From Orychophragmus violaceus (Eukaryota > Streptophyta > Magnoliopsida > Brassicales > Brassicaceae), in assembly GCA_030180135.1 (NCBI GenBank), contig CM058231.1, forward strand, positions 27,717,034-27,781,033: 64,000 bases of DNA. The letters are read 5' to 3'. This document shows positions 11,435 through 23,381 of this stretch, one piece after another. A model generated the notes under the pieces. It searched no databases, had not been told where the DNA came from, and saw only the letters and a list, made by a program, of their open reading frames with translations. The position numbers and the translations under genes were made by a program. Each line of letters begins with the position of its first letter. Positions within the stretch are counted from its first letter, which is position 1.

Positions 11435-11928
11435 ATGAGATGTTCAAGCAGAGAAGATGGGAGTTATAGAACCGAGTGACGTTCGCTTTTCCCTTTCAAT
11501 TTTTCACAAATTTTGCTCACCACACAGTTTGAATTTCAAATAAGCCAATTGAAATCTGCTCATAAAAATCTTCTGACAGAGTAACTTTACGAAAACCATA
11601 TTGCACATCAAGTAGCTCCTTCGAAGCGATAGGGGTACATGCGACTTTCTTCACCGTTCATAACCGACATGCATTAAGCTTTTTGCCCATTTAACTTCCT
11701 GAACATTGATGCATAGACTTTGCAATTACTCTAAACTAAAAAGATGGGTCAGCACTAGCAGAGTGTCATGCTTTCACAGATCTGATGATATTCTTGTAAC
11801 TTAAAGCGCAGAAGATGCTGAGATCGCATGTTCGTTTATTGTTTCTGCCTCTCCCTTTTTTAGCATTATTTTAATATATAAATTTCCTTATAAAAAAACC
11901 TTTATCTTATCACAAATATATTCACACA
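10639..11928. repeat. Left copy of a 1.3-kb duplication (DUF1985 locus)
   Basis: Nearly identical to 16400-17682 in the same orientation. Identity starts exactly at the Athila I insertion point and stops after TTCACACA. One internal stretch differs completely: about 10861-10920 here is replaced by a different sequence of similar size at about 16623-16675. The two copies are about 5.76 kb apart. Confidence 0.85.
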
Positions 11929-12664
11929 AAAGGAATAGTGACCTATGTTTCTAAGACAGATGTGAACCCATATCGTAGATTTTACTGGTGTGAGATCGCT
12001 CTTCGGGTAAATGTCAAATATAATAATTTAAAATTACACTTGCTTGATATATTTTGACCCGACCCTTTTGGTACTAGCAAAAATTAAAACGACATCTATT
12101 CAAGTGGGCTGACGAAGCAGTTAATGAGGAAATAAAAATTGTTGAAGTTGAGCAAGAGAGATTTTGCAACGAAGGCCGAGAGTTGAGAGATGAAGTTACG
12201 GAGTGGGAAGAGGTCCACAGTAGATCGGAGATGATTAGAGAAGAGGATGTGAAACCAGGTTTAAAGTTTGAGATGGAGGAAAAGGGTAATGGAAACTATG
12301 TTGGATGGATTGCAAGGATATGCGGGAGGCTATGCAACTGACAATTTAAGGTCTTAATTTCTGCTAATCAATTTGAAGGGTAAAGGGTGTTAGATCATAA
12401 CTTCGTATAACTATATGTGATGGTGTGAGGTATTTTGGTAGGAGAGCGTTGTTAGAATGAAATACTATGGGGAATGTTGTATCCTTAAAACAAGAAATAA
12501 TAGGACCAACTGATCAAGGTTATCTTCTTTTGGAAAGAGTGATCTGATATGTACAACATTTACTTTGTTAGAGTATAATTTTATTATCTTGTATTCCCAA
12601 TGGTTGTTATGGCTTGTTAAACTGGTTATGTTTTGATTCTAAAGGACTTGGAAAAAGATATCAA
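11929..12664. other. AT-rich DNA around a GRF-like exon
   Basis: Apart from the coding fragment at 12102-12341 I see no gene. It is AT-rich and lies between the left DUF1985 copy and the telomere-like tract. Confidence 0.5.
12102..12341 (+). pseudogene. C-terminal exon of a GRF-type zinc-finger protein
   Basis: An open 79-codon stretch without an ATG, starting KWADEAVNEEI and ending in TGA. It is highly charged and probably coiled-coil (many Glu and Lys, about residues 5-60). The start resembles the (F)KWxDEA segment that follows the GRF zinc finger in plant GRF proteins, so this looks like a last exon whose zinc-finger exon is missing. The call rests on a short match; another coiled-coil protein is possible. 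Confidence 0.4.
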
Positions 12665-13365
12665 AAACTAACCCCGAACCCTTAAACTGTAAAACATAAA
12701 GCCTAAACCAAAAAAATAAGAATTAAACCCTAAAGCCTAAACCCAACAAATAGGCACTAAACCCAAACCCTAAACCCTAAACCCTAACCCAAAACCATAA
12801 ACCCTTAACCCTTACCCCAAACCCTAATTCAAACGATCAAAACTATACCCTAAATCCAAACCTTAAACCCTAAACCCAAAACTCAAAACCCTGAACCCTA
12901 AACCCTAAAACCTAAACCTTAAACGCTAATTCCTAAACGCTAAATCTTAACCCTAAACCCAAACCCAAACCTAAACCCTATAACGTAAACCCTAAATCCA
13001 AAAATCCTAAACCCTAAACCCTAAAACCTAAACCCTAAACCTTAAACTACAAACCCTAAACCATGAACCCGATCCCCTAAACCATAGCAGAAACGATCAA
13101 AACTAAACACTAAACCCTTAACCCTTGGCTCTAAAGCCTAAACCCTAAAACCATCACACCTAAACACTAAATCCAAAAACCTTAAACCCAAAACCCCAAA
13201 CCCTAAACCCTATAACCTAATGCGTAAACACTATAACCTAAACCCTAAACATAAACTCTAAACCCTAAACCACTAGTCCTAAAACCTAAACCCTAAACCA
13301 CTAATTCTAAAACCTAAAACCTAAACACATCCTAACCACTAAACCTTAAACTCTCACCCATAATT
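12665..13365. repeat. Interstitial telomere-like tract, degenerate (CCCTAAA)n
   Basis: About 700 bp in which CCCTAAA and one-base variants (CCCAAAC, CCTTAAA, CCATAAA) recur, in short perfect runs such as near 12765-12785 and 13010-13040. The C-rich strand is the plus strand throughout. The degeneracy argues for an old interstitial tract, not a chromosome end. Confidence 0.88.
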
Positions 13366-13838
13366 CTAAACATTATTGATTACCGCAGAAAATTTTGTAT
13401 CCTAACAAGTTTTACATATAATTTATTTTAAGATAACATACATATCTTATTTTCAAAAATTTGGTTGACATTTAACCTGCAATGTTCTGGGATTGTAACG
13501 TAGTTCCTAATCCGTAATTCATAAACGCCTTAGACAATCCATCTTTAAATTGGGTATGATAAAAGTTTAACAATAATTTTTCAAAATATAACTGGTAATT
13601 CTTATATCTATAAATTTGAATTACATTTAACAACTAATGTATTTTGATTGTAATGTAGTTACTGACACTAATAGCAGTTATTTATATTCACGGGTAGACT
13701 ACTCAGATTAAACAACAATACTATTAGAACAGTCCGATAGGATTTTATCACCCAAATCCAAAGCACGATGCGATTGTCAACGTTCGAAATTATGGAAAAC
13801 ATAGAAATAACCAAACGAGGGGAAACATAACATATAAC
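13366..13838. other. AT-rich DNA without a recognised gene
   Basis: Low-complexity AT-rich sequence between the telomere-like tract and the ULP pseudogene. I see no coding potential or repeat structure. Confidence 0.5.
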
Positions 13839-14508
13839 TCAAGACTTGTAGACATCCAGCATAGACCGAACAAGCTTCATCGTCTCGGACTCCAAAGAAT
13901 GAACATCCAACTCTTTCCAAGCCTCCAATCCTCCGCAAGCGTGAGCTTGAATGAGGAAGATGGTCATTAGGGCAGAGTCAGCTGGTTCCATGACCTGGGG
14001 AATCCCAATAAGCCTTTCAGTGGTGAATTCTTGCAATTCAACTTGGATCATTTCAATGTTTGCAGAGACATGTTTGAATAGATAAGGGAGCATTGTAGCA
14101 AATGGTTGAATCTCCCTTAACACGAAATAATCGGTGTGGTGGAAGAAGTTACAGTCGTGGACATGTATGGACCCATCATGAAGATCAACAGCCTAAGCAA
14201 CCCAACGTTGCTTGTCGAAACAAAAGGGGACGTTCAACATATCTGCTTCAGTGTAGAAGTGGACTCGATCAGTGTCACCACAGCCTTCGACGATGTCTAC
14301 CACGTTCTTCGTAAAACACAAACTCATCTTGGTTAACTGACTTCGATAATTTAGGATACAAGCGACATAGCAATGACACAAATTTGGAGTCAAGCACATC
14401 GACCCGAAGAGGTTGGCCATCCTTATCATCGGACCGGAGCACATGCCTAGTGAATTTAATCAGTGCATCCATCACCTGCACACGTTCAGAGGGCATAGTG
14501 TGGCCCAA
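13839..14508 (-). pseudogene. ULP1-like cysteine protease (C48) C-terminus, inactive
   Basis: Matches the C-terminal protease domain of plant ULP1-like (SUMO-protease family) proteins that accompany DUF1985. Segment 14193-14508 contains HFYTEADMLNVPFCFDKQRW followed by VA and a TAG (14193-14195). After the TAG the frame reads AVDLHDGS, as in the family. The catalytic His before Trp (usually HW) is RW here. Segment 13839-14123 has LIGIPQVMEPADSALMTIFL, where the catalytic Cys after the conserved Gln (usually DCG/DSG-type) is not present. A frameshift lies near 14335. It is a decayed and probably long-dead protease. Confidence 0.65.
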
Positions 14509-16236
14509 ATAACACCGTCTACTGACAACAACAGAAGTGTTCTAGTAAAATGAAAACAGTTGAAACTTAAAAGGAACCTTTCAAGTGACATATTTCTGAC
14601 GACCTAGAAGAACAGTTAGCTCTTAGATCGACACTGTAATTGAATTCCCTAATTTTAAAGACCTACAAAAGATATTTATCACCATATTAGTGTATTATCT
14701 TCTGGATCATTGAAGAATGCATAATAGTGTGTAATATACTAAAGTTTTCAATGTTTCTAAGTGATCCAATATTGGCTGTTCGACGGGTCCAGATTCAGTT
14801 AAGCCAATTTCACAGGATTTAACCCGTTTCCACAATTAACTTGGTCGCCTAGCTTAGATAAGTTGGTCCTTTTACGTTTGCTTTTTCAAGTGACCACCGG
14901 ATCCTTATACAAAGCATGTAATACATCTTGCTCACCATTACTCGCATTCTACAAATAAAGCACAACAAAAGACAATTCTTAGTTAAAATAATGTGATAAA
15001 TGTCACAGGGCGAAAATAAGGTCGGTATAAAAGGTAGCTAATATTTTGTTAAGTTATCATGTAATATAAATAGCGACAATTGTAAATTGGGGGGGGGGTA
15101 TATTTAAAACCTTTCCTACGTCGGAATCCACTTGTGGGTCTTGAAAGAATGTTGGATCTTTGGCCGTTAAACCATTACCATCAGGGGGTTGGTGACATTG
15201 TCACCCTCGCCACTGCCTTCATTTGTAACTTCATCGGAAACCTCTTCTCCGTGTGCATCATCTACACCCTCAGACAGTTCAGCATCAACATCGTTGGATT
15301 CTATTCCATCAGAATTGGGTTCTTTTTCATGCCCTTTATTTACCGGAGACACCTAATAGGAAGATTTCTTATTAAACAATTAACAAACGGGAGCTGCGTA
15401 AGAGTAATCAATACCATGAGAAAACTAACCTGATCATCACGGGAACCATGTTTAAAATTTTTACACTTTCGCAGAACCATTAGTGAGGTCCAAACCCTAC
15501 ATATGACACTAAGTTAAACAACTGATACAAACATTAAATAGTCTAATTTTACTTTATGTATGCTAATTTACCTCAATTGAGCTAGAACCGCAATGAGATA
15601 GGATCTCATCCACTGACATGGTAGGACTGGTCGATCTGTTAAGTTTTTAACCTTGGGGACGAGTGAGGTTGCCGTTTTCGCTGGTCGGGACAGTAAGCGA
15701 CTTTGGTCTAGCATCAAGTTAACGAGTGTCGACACCAGGGTCTTTCTCTAATTCATAATTATCTGCAAACCATTTTATAATCGCAGAAATGATAAAAAGA
15801 TTGTTATCAACAAGCTTGTGGGCAACTATATCACCTATGCTTGACTCCAAAGATTCTCCACAAGGACCGCCTTCTTCGACCGCATTCCCGTTCTGTCTTT
15901 TTTTCATCGTTCCCCCATGGAGCTTTCTAGATTTTATTTTGATTTCCAAGAACGATTGTTGTTCTCTTTGTTACCCCTACTTTGCCTAGGTGGGCATACT
16001 AGCTCTTCAGGTTTACTACAGCCAAAAAAATTGTCCTCGCCGAATATGTATCCTTCACCAATAAGTCGGACCATCTTGTCCACCCTTCTAACCTCTTCTT
16101 CGTCAGACCAAGTAAGGTCATCATATTTCGAGTCAAAGTTAATATATGGACGAATGATGGAGTCAACAAGCTAAGTTAGTTGATAAACTTGTTAGAAGAT
16201 CAAATAGACTGCTAATAATATTAAAAATACGGACTA
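14509..16236 (-). pseudogene. Linker exons of the DUF1985/ULP gene (tentative)
   Basis: Two minus-strand open segments lie where the middle of a DUF1985-ULP gene would be: 15719-15949 (GTMKKRQNGNAVEEGG, ending before KDPGVDTR) and 15167-15352 (very acidic: ESNDVDAELSEGVDDAHGEE). Acidic linkers between DUF1985 and the protease are usual in this family. I cannot define splice sites. The rest of the stretch is AT-rich, with a run of nine G at about 15090. Confidence 0.35.
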
Positions 16237-17094
16237 TTAATGTATCTGACTTTCCTCATCGAGTTTTCTAGCAAAGTTGAGTTTAAATTGGAATTTTGGC
16301 CGTTTAGTCGGAATTACACCTCCATCAGTGACAATGGCAGGCTGCTCATCTGGCGTTGATAACACTTTTTTCAGTTCCGGTACAGCCTTGATTACAACCA
16401 TCTGTAGAGCTTGAAAAAATCCTTGAATGGCTACGTTCGCAGTGGAAACCTTGCTAAGATCCCTCTCCCTAACCGAGTTCAAAATCATATCAAATGACAA
16501 CCTTCCCCATGGATAAGCTAAGAAGCGAGTAAGATCCTCAGCCATTTCAGTATGTTCTACGACAATCTTGCAATGGGGGTAATGGGTAGTTGGGAGTAGG
16601 ATACCATCTACAAGAACGAGACCTGCTAAAAAGTATCAACTCCAATTGGGTTCTTTTTACTTGTTTGAAACCCTCCCCACCATAACATCTTATGCGGTCT
16701 GGAGAAGGGTCTTGTAATAGGACTCCTCTTGCCGACCTTTTCCTTTCCTCTTATTTTTTGGTGGCGGTGGATACTTTGTGCAAGGTAGACCGGTGACTAT
16801 CTTAAATTTGCGTAAGGAGAACCTAATTGGAGTTGATGCAAAAAGAACCCACATCTCATTCTCCTTGAGGATGACTAGTTGTCTAGACAGAAGGAACAAC
16901 CCAAAACTGCCAGACCAAGCAGGAAGATCTGGTACATCAAACAGTTTTCTGTGCGAGGAGGCACGCATAAAAACCATTTCCTCTTCTTCAGGAGCGTCCT
17001 GTAGAACACAGGTGCTTCCTATTTTCTGGTACACATTAACACGATCGCCCATGGGTTCTTCTCCGGCGGAAATTAGGCGACAAGGCAGATCCAT
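16237..17094 (-). pseudogene. DUF1985-domain gene, right copy
   Basis: Segment 16690-17094 begins MDLPCRLISAGEEPMGDRVN and carries the central DUF1985 motif ENEMWVLFASTPIRFSLRKF followed by KIVTGLPC. Segment 16237-16545 continues with RFLAYPWGRLSFDMILNSVR and a Lys/Arg-rich tail. Between them (16622-16680) an exon present in the left copy is replaced. With the ULP-like part downstream (13839-14508) this makes one broken minus-strand gene of roughly 3.2 kb. DUF1985-ULP genes are typical cargo of Mutator-like elements in Brassicaceae. Confidence 0.65.
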
Positions 17095-17682
17095 CTCCGG
17101 TGAACAAAGAAATGATTGAACTTTGGGAACCGAAGAAATCTAGTTAGAGAGAAACTCAAATGGAAATGGGGTTTTTTTGGAGCAAATGAGATGTTCAATC
17201 AGAGAAGATGGGAGTTATAAAACCGAGTGACGTTCGCTTTTTCCTTTCATTTTTCACAAATTTTGCTCACCACACATAGTTTGAATTTCAAATTAGCCAA
17301 TTCAAATATGCTCATAAAAATCTTCTGACAGAGTAACTTTACGGAAACCATATTGCACGTCAAGTAGCTCCTTCGAAGAGATAGGGGTACATGCGTCTTT
17401 CTTCACCGTTCATAACCGACATGCGTTGAGCTTTTTGCCCATTTAATTTCCTGAACATTGATGCATAGACTTTGCAATTACTCTAAAATAAAAAGATAGG
17501 TCAGCAGTAGCAGAGTTTCATGCTTTCACAGATATGACGATATTCTTGTAACCAAAAGCGCAGAAGATGCTGAGATCGCATGTTCATTTCTTGTTTCTGC
17601 CTCTCCCTTTTTATCATTATTTTAATATATAAATTTTCTTTTAAAAAAAAAACCTTTATCTTATCACAAATATATTCACACA
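16400..17682. repeat. Right copy of the 1.3-kb duplication
   Basis: Counterpart of 10639-11928, same orientation, differing by scattered substitutions and one replaced stretch near 16623-16675. It shows what the Athila I target looked like before insertion (CCATCTGTAGAGC). Confidence 0.85.
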
Positions 17683-17938
17683 TTTACTTTTAATACCTTC
17701 AAGCGTCATATTAGATTAAAGTACAACAATGTATATTTTCACAAGAACTATAAGATAATATCAAATGGAGTTCATATCAAATGGAGATTAAAACCTATAT
17801 TTTTCTAAATCAAAAGTTCAAAATCTATCTATTATATCTGAAACCATAGTTCAAAGCTTTAAAATTTAAATGTTAATCATCTAAATCAATTATATGTTAA
17901 TCATCTAAATCAATAATAAAATAGAATAAACCTTGTTA

Positions 17939-18200
<262 letters not shown>

Positions 18201-18212
18201 TGGTATAAGAGC
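18201..18212 (+). promoter_or_regulatory. Primer-binding site of copia III (tRNA-iMet, one mismatch)
   Basis: TGGTATAAGAGC directly after the LTR; the usual copia site is TGGTATCAGAGC, complementary to the 3' end of initiator-Met tRNA, as in copia II at 27117. Confidence 0.8.
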
Positions 18213-18400
18213 TTCTCTCTTTTCCTTCCGTGAAACCCCATTGATGACCTTCGATCATCTTCTTCAAATCACTTCATCTTAGCTCAATCTTTCTGATTCA
18301 AACTCTTTTTTCTTCCGATTCGAAATCGCTTCGATTAGAATTGATAATCCTTCTTTTTCTTTTACTCTGATTCTTGTAGCTTTGTCATTCGTTCAAATCA

Positions 18401-19552
18401 ATGGCGAATCCAGCTGCAATTTCACGCGATTCATATGATAATCCCTACTATCTCTGCAGTAATGGTCGTTCCGGTCAACATCTAGTCTTCGATCGTCTCA
18501 TTAGTGCGTTGGACTCCGGTTCATGGCATGAATCAATGCTGATGGCTCTGAATGGTCGAAACAAGTTGTGCTTTGTTGATGGAACTCTTCCAAAGCCATC
18601 TAAAGATCATCGAGTTTCTGATGCCTGGTCTCGCACAAATGATGTTGTACTATATCAAAAAACCATAGGACAAAGCGTACTATATGTTAAGACTGCTCAT
18701 GGAATTTGGTAGCGAGATTCAAGTAGAAAAATGTATCTAGGTTATATCAGATCGAACAAAAACATAATGTCTTGCGTCAAGATTCCTTGGATGTAAACTC
18801 ATTTTACACATAGTTAGTTATGATCTGGGAGGATGTTAAAAGTGTTCAAGATTTCCCAAACTGTCGTTGTACTAGACGTCATTGTGATGTGAATTCAAGA
18901 TGGATGGATCTGTTTGAGAGGAATTTTGCTATAAAGTTTTTATTTGGTCTCAACGATTCATATGAGAATGTTAGAGAGCAGACTAACATGTCCCTTACCA
19001 AATTTGGAGAAGACATTGAGTATGGTGATTCAACATGAACACCAAAATCAGATCAAACAAACGCCTCAGTCAGATGTTGTTGTCTTTTAAATGAGTAATA
19101 TGCATACTCAAAATATGGATACAAGTTGGAATAATAGTGGCATGGGAAATACAGAACATAATAAGATGATAAGGGCAATGTCTGGTGGAAACAAGGCTAA
19201 GCAAAGACCAATATAAACTTATTGTGGATTGCAAGAACATACAGTCAACAAATGCTACAAATTACATCGGTATCCACCTGGTTATAGATCCATGATATCT
19301 CAACCTCAACATACTTATGCTACAAAACAATTCCAACCTCGACAAAATGCATCTTTCAAGCCGCAACAACAGACCAACAACTACGACATCACAAATGTTC
19401 AGAACACAAAAGGACTGCGTGGGAATGTAGTTAGAGTTGTAACGGTTACAAATTCATCTGCAGTAAAAGATCACTTTCATCAGGTCATAAATGCATTGGC
19501 AAAATTGTCACAGGATCAGCTACAACAGCTAGCTCAACAACTCACAAGTTAA
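18401..19552 (+). pseudogene. copia III gag, decayed
   Basis: Starts MANPAAISRDSYDNPYYL and contains CFVDGTLPKPSKDHRVSDAW, the N-terminal copia gag domain, ending at a stop at 18710. It resumes at 18820-19038 (WMDLFERNFAIKFLFGLNDS) and 19229-19552 (HTVNKCYKLHRYPPGYRS, the remains of a CCHC knuckle whose first Cys codons lie before the ORF, followed by a Gln-rich tail). At least three stops or frameshifts separate the parts. Confidence 0.78.
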
Positions 19553-19671
19553 ACTCAAATCCAAACAATTATGCCAAGCATCAATGTCATTCTTGATGTT
19601 ACTTATGGATCTACTTCAGCTGGTAACCTCATCTTCACAACCTTAAAGGAACCATGCCTTAACTTTGCTGC

Positions 19672-20251
19672 TTGAGTAATAGATTATGGTGCAACCACAC
19701 ATGTGTGTTGCCAACTAAGTTTGTTTGATAACATTAATAGTATCTCAGAAACTACATTGAAATTACCTAACGATGCTCAGATTGTTATCAATCAATATGG
19801 TACTGTTAAATTGTCAGTTAAGTTTCTTCTCCAAAATGTCATATTCATCCCTTCCTTTCATTTAAACCTTATCAGTGTCAGTACCTTACTCCAAGATTCT
19901 CCTTTATCAATTAACTTTTCCCTTCTTTCTGTTTAATTCAGGAGTATACTCAGGTCTTAACGATTGGGAGAGGTATACTAAGCTATACTTTATGGATCGA
20001 GAACAGGATTCATTTCATTCAATCATTTGCAATCTTTCCATTTCTGACCAAATTTCTCTCTGGCATTCACGTATGGGGCATCCTTCTTTTCATAAGCTCC
20101 AAATTCTCTCTAATGATCTCTCTATTCCAAGATCTCAGCTCAAATCCTGGTCACATTGCAAAACTTGACATCTAGCAAAACAAAAACGCATGCCTTTTGT
20201 TTCTCATAATAATATTTCTGAAAAACGTTTGATCTTGTCCATTTGGACGTT
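19672..20251 (+). pseudogene. copia III protease, GAG-pre-integrase and first bases of integrase
   Basis: After a TGA at 19675 the frame reads IDYGATTHVCCQ, a protease loop with D-Y-G in place of D-S-G. Then come HLNLISVSTLLQDS and the pre-integrase LWHSRMGHPSFHKLQ (20061 on). The last 20-30 codons begin the integrase (FDLVHLDV) and are cut by Athila II; the protein continues (WGPFYVVSTEGFKYFLTLVD) at 41257 across the duplicated ACGTT. Confidence 0.8.
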
Positions 20252-21443
20252 TGATATATCATGGTTTTTCTAGGTTTTCAACCATGATATAAGTGTATAT
20301 ATTGAGTCTTTAACCTTGTATTTGGAGTCTTCTGAGTCCTTTGCAGGTATAGGTACGTTTGGAGCTTATCTGGAGATTCTGAGAGCTTTTGGAGTGATTT
20401 TGCAGCATACATGGATTTCACATAGTTTACTGGGTGCGTCTGCACTTAGTGTCGGTCGACACCACTTTGGTCTCGGTCGACACCACTTTGGTGTCGGTCG
20501 ACACCACTAAAGGACGAAATTCCTGCGCGTCAAAAATACAGATTTTGGAGATTTGCAAGATTTACCCAGAAGTTTTCCATATTTACAGAAAGACCAAAAT
20601 CGTGTTTTAGCTATTAATTAGGTTTTACAGCCACTTGTTAGGCTAAGTTTATTCTAAGCTTTCTTTTATCAGAGATTAGGAGATTTGGGGCTTGTCTTGT
20701 ACTCGAGAGATAAGAGATTTCGAACCCCTGTTCTTACTCTTTTGGATTTTATATGATTATTACTTTGATCATGTCTATTGTTATGATTGTCATGTCTGAG
20801 TAGTTCTCTTGTTAGATTTAGGAATTCTCATTAGGGATTTCATGGAATTATAGATTTATTGATTAATTGGATTCAAACCATCTAGTTCTTCATCTAAGTT
20901 GTTCTTGACGCTTAATCTAAATTAGCTACTTGGATTATTGACATCAGATTGATTAGCGCAACGAGAGTTGGTTAATTGATTAGAAAAAAACCTAGCTGAG
21001 CAAATTACCTATTCGCAAAGAGATTTGGTCTAGGGAATTTGTGAACGAAAGAACCTGAATTAATTGCATGTTTAGAACTCTAGGATTCGCAAAGAGATTT
21101 GGTTTTCTAGGTTGTTAGACATATTTAGCATTCGCAGCGAGAGTTGGTTTGTTATATGATTGTGATTCAACTTCTAGAACATCGATATCTGAATCATGTT
21201 GATTGATTGATCTGTGTTTCTGATTTCCTGAGAACTTCCCTAAGTCTAGCGCTTTCGTTAATTGATCACACACCGTTTACTTACTTGTTTTGTTTACTGC
21301 TTTTACCCATCTTGCATAGCTTAATTCGATTGCATACAATCTATCGCGTGAAACAAGAGTCTCTGTGGATTCGATACCCTTTATACTACGATTGCATATC
21401 TGTGCACTTGCAGTTAGAATATGGATTAATTCTTGACCTATCA
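20252..21443 (+). repeat. Athila II 5' LTR
   Basis: About 1192 bp, TGATATATCATGG to CTATCA. The 3' LTR of the same element is about 100 bp shorter because of an 80-90 bp deletion (equivalent to about 21000-21085) and one fewer 21-bp palindrome unit. It has the same internal ATTCGCA(A/G)(A/C)GAGA-type modules as Athila I, reversed. Confidence 0.9.
20449..20504. repeat. Three palindromes at 21-bp period in Athila II 5' LTR
   Basis: GTGTCGGTCGACAC at 20449 and 20491 and GTCTCGGTCGACAC at 20470, each followed by CACTTTG. Centres are at about 20455.5, 20476.5 and 20497.5. The 3' LTR keeps two units (40356, 40377). Confidence 0.92.
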
Positions 21444-21449
21444 AGTTTT

Positions 21450-21467
21450 TGGCGCCGTTTTCGGGGA
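21450..21467 (+). promoter_or_regulatory. Primer-binding site of Athila II (tRNA-Asp)
   Basis: TGGCGCCGTTTTCGGGGA, six bases after the LTR end, complementary to the 3' end of tRNA-Asp with mismatches at two positions. Confidence 0.83.
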
Positions 21468-21656
21468 CTCTTTGAGTTCGCCGATAGATTTTGTACTAGA
21501 ATTTAGTCTAAGTGTTTTTTTTCTTGTTTACTGACCTTTTTCGCGTTTTTCTTGTTTCTGCAGGAAAAAAGCGAGTCAGAGAACTTAGTGTCGATCGACA
21601 TCACTGTCAACGTCCATCGACACTCTTCGCGGAAGCAGTCTTATTTTCTGTGTATG

Positions 21657-23381
21657 CCTAATCGCCACACCCGAAGCAACCCAGACGAAGAGCTTTTGCA
21701 CATCAGACTTGAGGAGCTTGCTAGGCTTGAGAGAACAAACAGGAAGGCTCATAAATCTTCAAGGATGATGAATCGATTGATTTTGATTCAAGATGCAGAA
21801 GGTGTTCTGAGAGACTCACAGAACAATCCCTACAATGCTGAGGGACAAAGAATTGATGCTCACGTCAATGCTATCTCGGTTCAGGTTGAAGATAGACTAA
21901 ATCAGGGATCAGAATTTGGAGTTAAGGCTGTGGAAATCGTGGAAAACAGAGAAGAATCCGAGCCTGCAAACTCAGCATCGATCGACACAACTTCTCAGTG
22001 TCAGTCGACACCCACTGAAACACCCAAGTTCGAGAGTTTCGACGGACTGAAATCGACCGAGATCGATATTGATCTTTTGACTATAGCTCTCGGTGTCGAC
22101 TCTTTGTGTCGGTCGACACCAAGTTCTGACGGAAATTTCGAGTTCTCATGACGAATGGAAATCGACCATGCCCGACATTGAAGGGTCGATATCACTTAGT
22201 GTCGACCGACACCACTTATGGGTCGGCCGGCACTACGGTCGGGCAGATCCAGTTTCATCCAAATCTGATGTTTTTGCTAAGGAGAGGGTCTACAAACCTC
22301 ATGTACCTTTCCCCAGAGTTCGTATGAGGTCCAAACAGGAGCAGAGTGCGGTCAAATGCATGGTAGTGATGGATACGAATCTGAATGAAACTCCACCAGC
22401 TGATGCTTCGCGAGTTCATTCTTGTGTGCGGAGATATGCGAAGAAGATGATCTCCACTGATGGTCATTTGAAAGAAGGGATGTTGATTGTATCTAAGCGA
22501 GTCAGTTCTGTGCTGCTGAATCAGATTCCAGAGAAGCTTCCAGATCCATGAGTCTTTGCACTAGATTGCTCTATCTTCGAGGACAGCTTCAAACACTCTA
22601 TGTGTGATTTGGGATCTAGTGTTAATCTCATGCCATACTCTGTGGCTGTGAGATTGGGGTTACTGAACTTCAAACAAACTAGGATCTCTCTAATCCTAGC
22701 TGATCGATCGAAGAGGATTCAGAAGGAGTTCTTGAGGACATCCCCATCAGAGTTGGAAACTACTTGATTCCAACAGACTTCGTGGGGCTGAAATATGATA
22801 TGGAACCGGATGATCCTCTGCTACTTAGCAGTTCCTTCTTAGCTACATCTGGAGCAGTGATTGATGTGAGGCGCGTTCTGATTGATCTCCACCGGGAAGA
22901 TAAGCCTCTGCACTTCAAGATGGATAAGCTGGGAAAGTCCACCATTGATGGTCAAGCTTTCAGTGTTCAGCTAGAACAAGAAGCTCAGATTTGTGAGGCT
23001 ACAGTGTTTGATATTGGAGACAAGAAGATGGTGGTTCCTCAGGAATCTACTCTAACATCTCCAGAGCCTGCAACTGCTCATAAGCAGAAAGCTCCAAACA
23101 TCAAACATCCACCAACGCGAAGGTATGCATCCTCTAAACTCAATCCCCCAAACCTCATTGTTGTGAATGCAGGGAAACTATCTTTCCCATCCAAGCTTCA
23201 CTTCGCTCCCGCCCTGGTTATATTCCCTATTTCCTTGGACAAGCTCATGCTGATACCGTTTACACACCTCCTTGGATGAGGAGACTTTCGCAGAGGCACA
23301 CACAGCCTCTGTTGAAACAAGCGTTGATCTCCTACCCATAGCCAAGCTAATGACTAAAAACAAGCGTTGAGTGGGAGGCAA
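21657..23381 (+). pseudogene. Athila II gag-pro with the gag core deleted
   Basis: Starts MPNRHTRSNPDEELLHIRLE, then at GQRIDA jumps directly to HVNAISVQVEDRLNQ. Compared with Athila I this removes about 1.2 kb, the whole capsid domain. The frame breaks at 22151, resumes at 22093-22551 (ERVYKPHVPFPRV), meets a TGA at 22549 where relatives have Gly, and the protease loop CDLGSSVNLMPYSVA follows in a continuing frame. A last segment (22764-23279) has FLATSGAVIDVRR. The tail ends at GGCAA (23377-23381), the probable target site of Athila III. Confidence 0.85.

Noticed and set aside
12665..13365. A true chromosome end
   Set aside because: The tract is degenerate, only about 700 bp, and unique sequence continues on both sides.
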